NCBI GenBank assembly: GCA_030630165.1
Contig: DAOVNN010000143.1
Span: forward strand, 1-7,232
DNA length: 7,232 nucleotides
Direction of reading: 5' to 3'
Source: Candidatus Krumholzibacteriota bacterium
GTDB taxonomy: Bacteria > Krumholzibacteriota > Krumholzibacteriia > Krumholzibacteriales > Krumholzibacteriaceae
The translations under genes and the position numbers were made by a program. Below, piece after piece: positions 5,639-7,232 of this stretch (the stretch's first letter is position 1; every line of letters starts with the position of its first letter). The notes under the pieces were generated by a model. It did no database searches, was not told the origin of the DNA, and was given only the letters and a program-made list of their open reading frames with translations.

Positions 5639-6913
5639 ATGTCGGCTGGCACAACAGGAATAGATCCCCGCGATAAAAAGGGGCAGGTATGGACGGAGAA
5701 CTTCCGGCAGGCCCTCGAGGTTATCCGTACGCACAGGATGCGGTCCTGGCTGCTCATCGTCGGCGTCGCGATAGGCGTGACGACCGTTCTGGCTATGGTG
5801 ACCGTGATGTCCGGCCTCGGAAAGAGGATACAGTCCGATATCGTATCGGCCGACAGGCCCTATCTCTTCATCTCGAGGTTCGATCCGATGGGTGGTGGTC
5901 AGGACAGGCGCGACCTGCTGAGGCGCAAGCAGCTTACGATAAGGGACGTAAAATTTCTCGAGGAGAACTGCGCGAGCTGCGAGAAACTCGACCTCCAGAT
6001 CGACCCGCAGGGAAGAATGCGCGTCCTGAGGTACGAGGGTGAGCGGACCAACCTGATCCAGGTCGTAGGAGCCACTCACAACATGGGGCACATGTACAGT
6101 ATCTCGATCGAGTACGGGCGGTTCTTCACAGAGTTCGAGACCGACCGCAGCCGCCGCGTGATCGTTCTCGGTTACGGCCCGGCAAAAGACCTCTTTCCAA
6201 ACCGCGACCCGATAGGCAAGTGGATCAAGATAGGAAATCACCGGTACGAGGTCGTCGGCACGATGGCGTCGAGGGAGAGTGTCCTCGGAAGTATCAGCGA
6301 GAACTACGCGGTGATCCCCTTTACGACCTACGAGAAGGATCTCGGCTACCGCTTCGACGACTACCAGATTGGCATCACGATAAAGCCGGAGTTCGAGCTC
6401 GAGGAAGGGGTCGACGAAGTCCATGCCCTGATGCGGGCCTCGAGGAAGCTCGGACCCGGGGAGGTGAACGATTTCTATATCACCACCTCCGAGGGCTTCA
6501 AGGAGATGCTTGGCAGCATCCTGACCTATATCGGCCTGGTGCTCGTGGTGATCTCGTCTATCGGACTGATGGTCGGAGGGATCGGCGTGATGAACATCAT
6601 GCTCATCTCGGTGACCGAGAGAACGCGCGAGGTCGGGGTCAGGATGGCGCTCGGTGCGAGAAGGAACGATATAATGCAGCAGTTCCTCATCGAGGCCGCG
6701 ACCCTGACGGGTGCGGGAGGGATGCTCGGGATCTTCCTCGGGCTTCTCACCGCGAGAGGCGTGGCGAAACTGATCAGCTTCCCCTACTCGGTCCCGATCA
6801 TCTGGATCATCATAGCATTTGTATTCTCCGCTTCGATCGGTCTCATATTCGGCCTCTATCCGGCCAACAGGGCGGCGAGGATGGACCCGATAAAGGCCCT
6901 TCACTACGAATAG
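5639..6913 (+). CDS. ABC transporter permease, FtsX/MacB type (second of two)
   Basis: This 424-residue permease is a paralogue of the gene before it, starting seven bases after that stop with AGGA (5630-5633) as ribosome binding site. The layout is the same: TM1 about 37-58, periplasmic core about 60-288, FtsX helices about 292-320, 346-372 and 384-406. The matching motifs are LFPNRDPIGKWIKIG (185-199), ISVTERTREVGVRMALGAR (323-341) and the end YPANRAARMDPIKALHYE. The N-terminus is about 15 residues longer than in the first permease and is polar (MSAGTTGIDPRDKKG). The periplasmic domain holds C111 and C114 in ENCASCEKL, the only cysteines of the protein and absent from its partner. Two different adjacent permeases suggest a heterodimer like LolC/LolE, but homodimers of each are not excluded. 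The substrate is unknown. Confidence 0.92.
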   Translation: MSAGTTGIDPRDKKGQVWTENFRQALEVIRTHRMRSWLLIVGVAIGVTTVLAMVTVMSGLGKRIQSDIVSADRPYLFISRFDPMGGGQDRRDLLRRKQLTIRDVKFLEENCASCEKLDLQIDPQGRMRVLRYEGERTNLIQVVGATHNMGHMYSISIEYGRFFTEFETDRSRRVIVLGYGPAKDLFPNRDPIGKWIKIGNHRYEVVGTMASRESVLGSISENYAVIPFTTYEKDLGYRFDDYQIGITIKPEFELEEGVDEVHALMRASRKLGPGEVNDFYITTSEGFKEMLGSILTYIGLVLVVISSIGLMVGGIGVMNIMLISVTERTREVGVRMALGARRNDIMQQFLIEAATLTGAGGMLGIFLGLLTARGVAKLISFPYSVPIIWIIIAFVFSASIGLIFGLYPANRAARMDPIKALHYE

Positions 6914-6947
6914 CCCGCCCCCGGCATTTCTCCGCCTCTCTAATGAC

Positions 6948-6977
6948 TTGCCCGCACCCTCTACCAAGGACTATAAT
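6948..6977 (+). promoter_or_regulatory. Sigma70-like promoter for the last gene
   Basis: A perfect TATAAT (6972-6977) lies 18 bases downstream of TTGCCC (6948-6953, 4/6 match to TTGACA). Transcription would begin near 6984, leaving a very short leader that just includes the ribosome binding site (GGGAGG, about 6987-6992). The gap after the second permease (6914-6997) has no visible terminator, so read-through from the exporter operon is also possible. Confidence 0.5.
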
Positions 6978-6997
6978 CCATGTGCAGGGAGGTATCG

Positions 6998-7232
6998 ATG
7001 CGAAGGGGTATTACAGCCGCCGCGGCATTTTTTCTCACCGTCGCCGCGCTCTCACTGGCGCCGGCCGAAGCGTCCGGCCAGGATATGACCAGGTCGGTCA
7101 GGAGACCGTTTGAACTGACGGCGAGTCAGAGCATCGATGCAGAGGGGAACGTTCTGCTTGTCATCGACACTGCGATCGAATACAGGCGTCTCGTCTTCTT
7201 CCGCCAGCCCACCGGCTATGTGGCCGACTACC
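6998..7232 (+). CDS. Secreted protein with GWxTD-like N-terminal region (partial, runs off the window)
   Basis: ATG at 6998 follows GGGAGG (6987-6992) by five bases and opens a frame that stays open to the window end (78 codons). Residues 1-28 form a signal peptide: MRRG, a hydrophobic Ala/Phe/Leu core, and a likely cleavage around EASG/Q (25-28). The mature part reads RPFELTASQSID, then EGNVLLVIDTAIEY, then RRLVFFRQPTGYVADY. This pattern of a strand, a Gly-Asn turn, a hydrophobic strand, Y..L.F and G(Y)xAxY resembles the beta-sandwich that opens GWxTD-domain proteins. Those are secreted proteins of unknown role common in the FCB group. The diagnostic GWxTD motif would lie downstream and cannot be seen, so the family call is tentative. 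The gene and its start are well supported. Confidence 0.7.
   Translation, partial: MRRGITAAAAFFLTVAALSLAPAEASGQDMTRSVRRPFELTASQSIDAEGNVLLVIDTAIEYRRLVFFRQPTGYVADY

Noticed and set aside
5552..6967. A 471-codon open frame on the minus strand opposite the second permease
   Set aside because: It lies antisense to a clear permease gene. Its translation is rich in Arg, His, Asp and Gly with no motif, and it is explained by codon bias of the plus-strand gene.
6220..7113. A 297-codon plus-strand frame crossing from permease 2 into the last gene
   Set aside because: It is an out-of-frame shadow rich in Arg, Asp and Gly. It ends inside the well-supported secreted-protein gene.
1..7232. CRISPR array, tRNA/rRNA genes, insertion sequences or transposon ends
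   Set aside because: No regularly spaced repeats, no cloverleaf or rRNA signature and no transposase were seen. Nearly all the DNA is occupied by the genes listed.

Overview
The window comes from a diderm (Gram-negative) bacterium. It encodes a TonB-type energy transducer, a signal-peptide-bearing TolC-like outer-membrane protein and a periplasmic adaptor, all of which need an outer membrane. The DNA is moderately GC-rich, yet AGG is a common arginine codon and ATA is freely used for isoleucine. Together with the TonB style and a possible GWxTD-type protein at the right edge, this points towards the FCB group or a neighbouring uncultured candidate phylum. That placement is inference only.

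Left part (1-812): the 3' end of a gene that reads like the C-terminus of an ExbD biopolymer-transport protein, then a complete tonB starting with GTG, then a strong rho-independent terminator. The two genes would form an inner-membrane proton-driven energy module. The exbD-like frame runs unusually far into tonB, so it either has a long overlap or carries a frameshift.

Middle part (about 860-6913): after an AT-rich intergenic stretch with a candidate promoter comes a five-gene, same-strand unit. It encodes a TolC-family outer-membrane channel, a stand-alone MacB/LolD-type ABC ATPase, a MacA/HlyD-type membrane fusion protein, and two different FtsX/MacB-type permeases in tandem. Gaps are 1, 84, 34 and 7 bases. 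The parts for a tripartite ABC exporter are all present: the ATPase energises a permease pair, which may be a heterodimer as in LolCE, the adaptor bridges the periplasm and the channel crosses the outer membrane. The substrate cannot be told from sequence. The ATPase-adaptor gap holds a run of consecutive inverted repeats with no T-tract, which may tune expression inside the operon.

Right part (6914-7232): a good sigma70-like promoter (TATAAT at 6972-6977) and a ribosome binding site precede the first 78 codons of a secreted protein that runs off the window. Its mature start resembles the N-terminal region of GWxTD-domain proteins.

The window is mostly a recognisable exporter locus. I did not find a clearly new system. 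The points most worth checking are the exbD/tonB reading-frame conflict, the hairpin cluster at 3019-3102, the split ATPase with two non-identical permeases, and a CxxC pair found in only one of the two permeases.
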